Below are positions 63,950-64,000 of a stretch of DNA of 64,000 nucleotides, one piece after another. Position 1 is the stretch's first letter; every line of letters begins with the position of its first letter. The notes beneath the pieces were generated by a model that was not told the origin of the DNA, did not search any database, and saw only the letters and a list, made by a program, of their open reading frames with translations. Both the position numbers and the translations under genes were made by a program. Location: NCBI RefSeq assembly GCF_027887165.1, contig NC_077232.1:10664257-10728256 (forward strand). Direction: 5' to 3'. This DNA comes from Monodelphis domestica (Eukaryota > Chordata > Mammalia > Didelphimorphia > Didelphidae).

Positions 63950-64000
63950 GTAAGCTACGACCCCCCCCCCCCAACTTTTCCTGATAGAGCCTCCAATTTC

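Overview
The window is nuclear DNA from a mammal, almost certainly a marsupial; I cannot resolve the species. The evidence is dense marsupial-type tRNA-derived SINEs, long LINE-2 stretches, MIR/CORE-like SINEs, a marsupial-looking L1 and old gamma-type endogenous retroviruses around ordinary mammalian genes with GT-AG introns and CpG-island promoters. Gene order and orientation match the human 11q12.3 block UBXN1-LRRN4CL-BSCL2-GNG3-HNRNPUL2-TTC9C-ZBTB3, read in reverse.

Layout. 1-4.5 kb: 5' end of an L1 (minus) and old LINE/SINE debris. 4.5-7.4 kb: CpG island and ZBTB3 (+). 7.4-11.6 kb: SINEs and a DNA-transposon relic. 11.6-18.3 kb: TTC9C (-), three coding exons, introns full of SINEs and L2. 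18.1-20.7 kb: shared CpG-island promoter between TTC9C and HNRNPUL2. 19.9-31.3 kb: HNRNPUL2 (+), 14 coding exons reconstructed with every splice phase closing, 779 residues. 31.4-32.3 kb: CpG island with repeated YY1-like motifs, placed between the 3' ends of HNRNPUL2 and GNG3. 32.35-33.06 kb: GNG3 (-), 75 residues. 36.85-46.5 kb: CpG promoter and BSCL2/seipin (+), 10 coding exons, 396 residues. 47.2-48.9 kb: LRRN4CL (+) with a TATA box. 49.8-58.3 kb: a composite endogenous-retrovirus fossil block with nested LTRs in both orientations. 58.3-61.9 kb: SINEs and a long, interrupted antisense L2. 62-64 kb: CpG island and the first four coding exons of UBXN1 (+), which runs off the window.

The genes are not an operon-like system. 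They are a tightly packed housekeeping/neuronal cluster: a BTB-zinc-finger transcription factor, a TPR protein, an hnRNP U-like RNA/DNA-binding protein, a G-protein gamma subunit, the ER lipid-droplet protein seipin, a small single-pass membrane protein and a p97/ubiquitin adaptor. TTC9C and HNRNPUL2 share a head-to-head promoter, and GNG3 is transcribed opposite to, and perhaps inside the 5' region of, BSCL2. The least expected structures are a degenerate 65-80 bp tandem array just inside HNRNPUL2 intron 1, the YY1-rich CpG island between convergent genes, and the nested retroviral block. I found no previously undescribed protein system.
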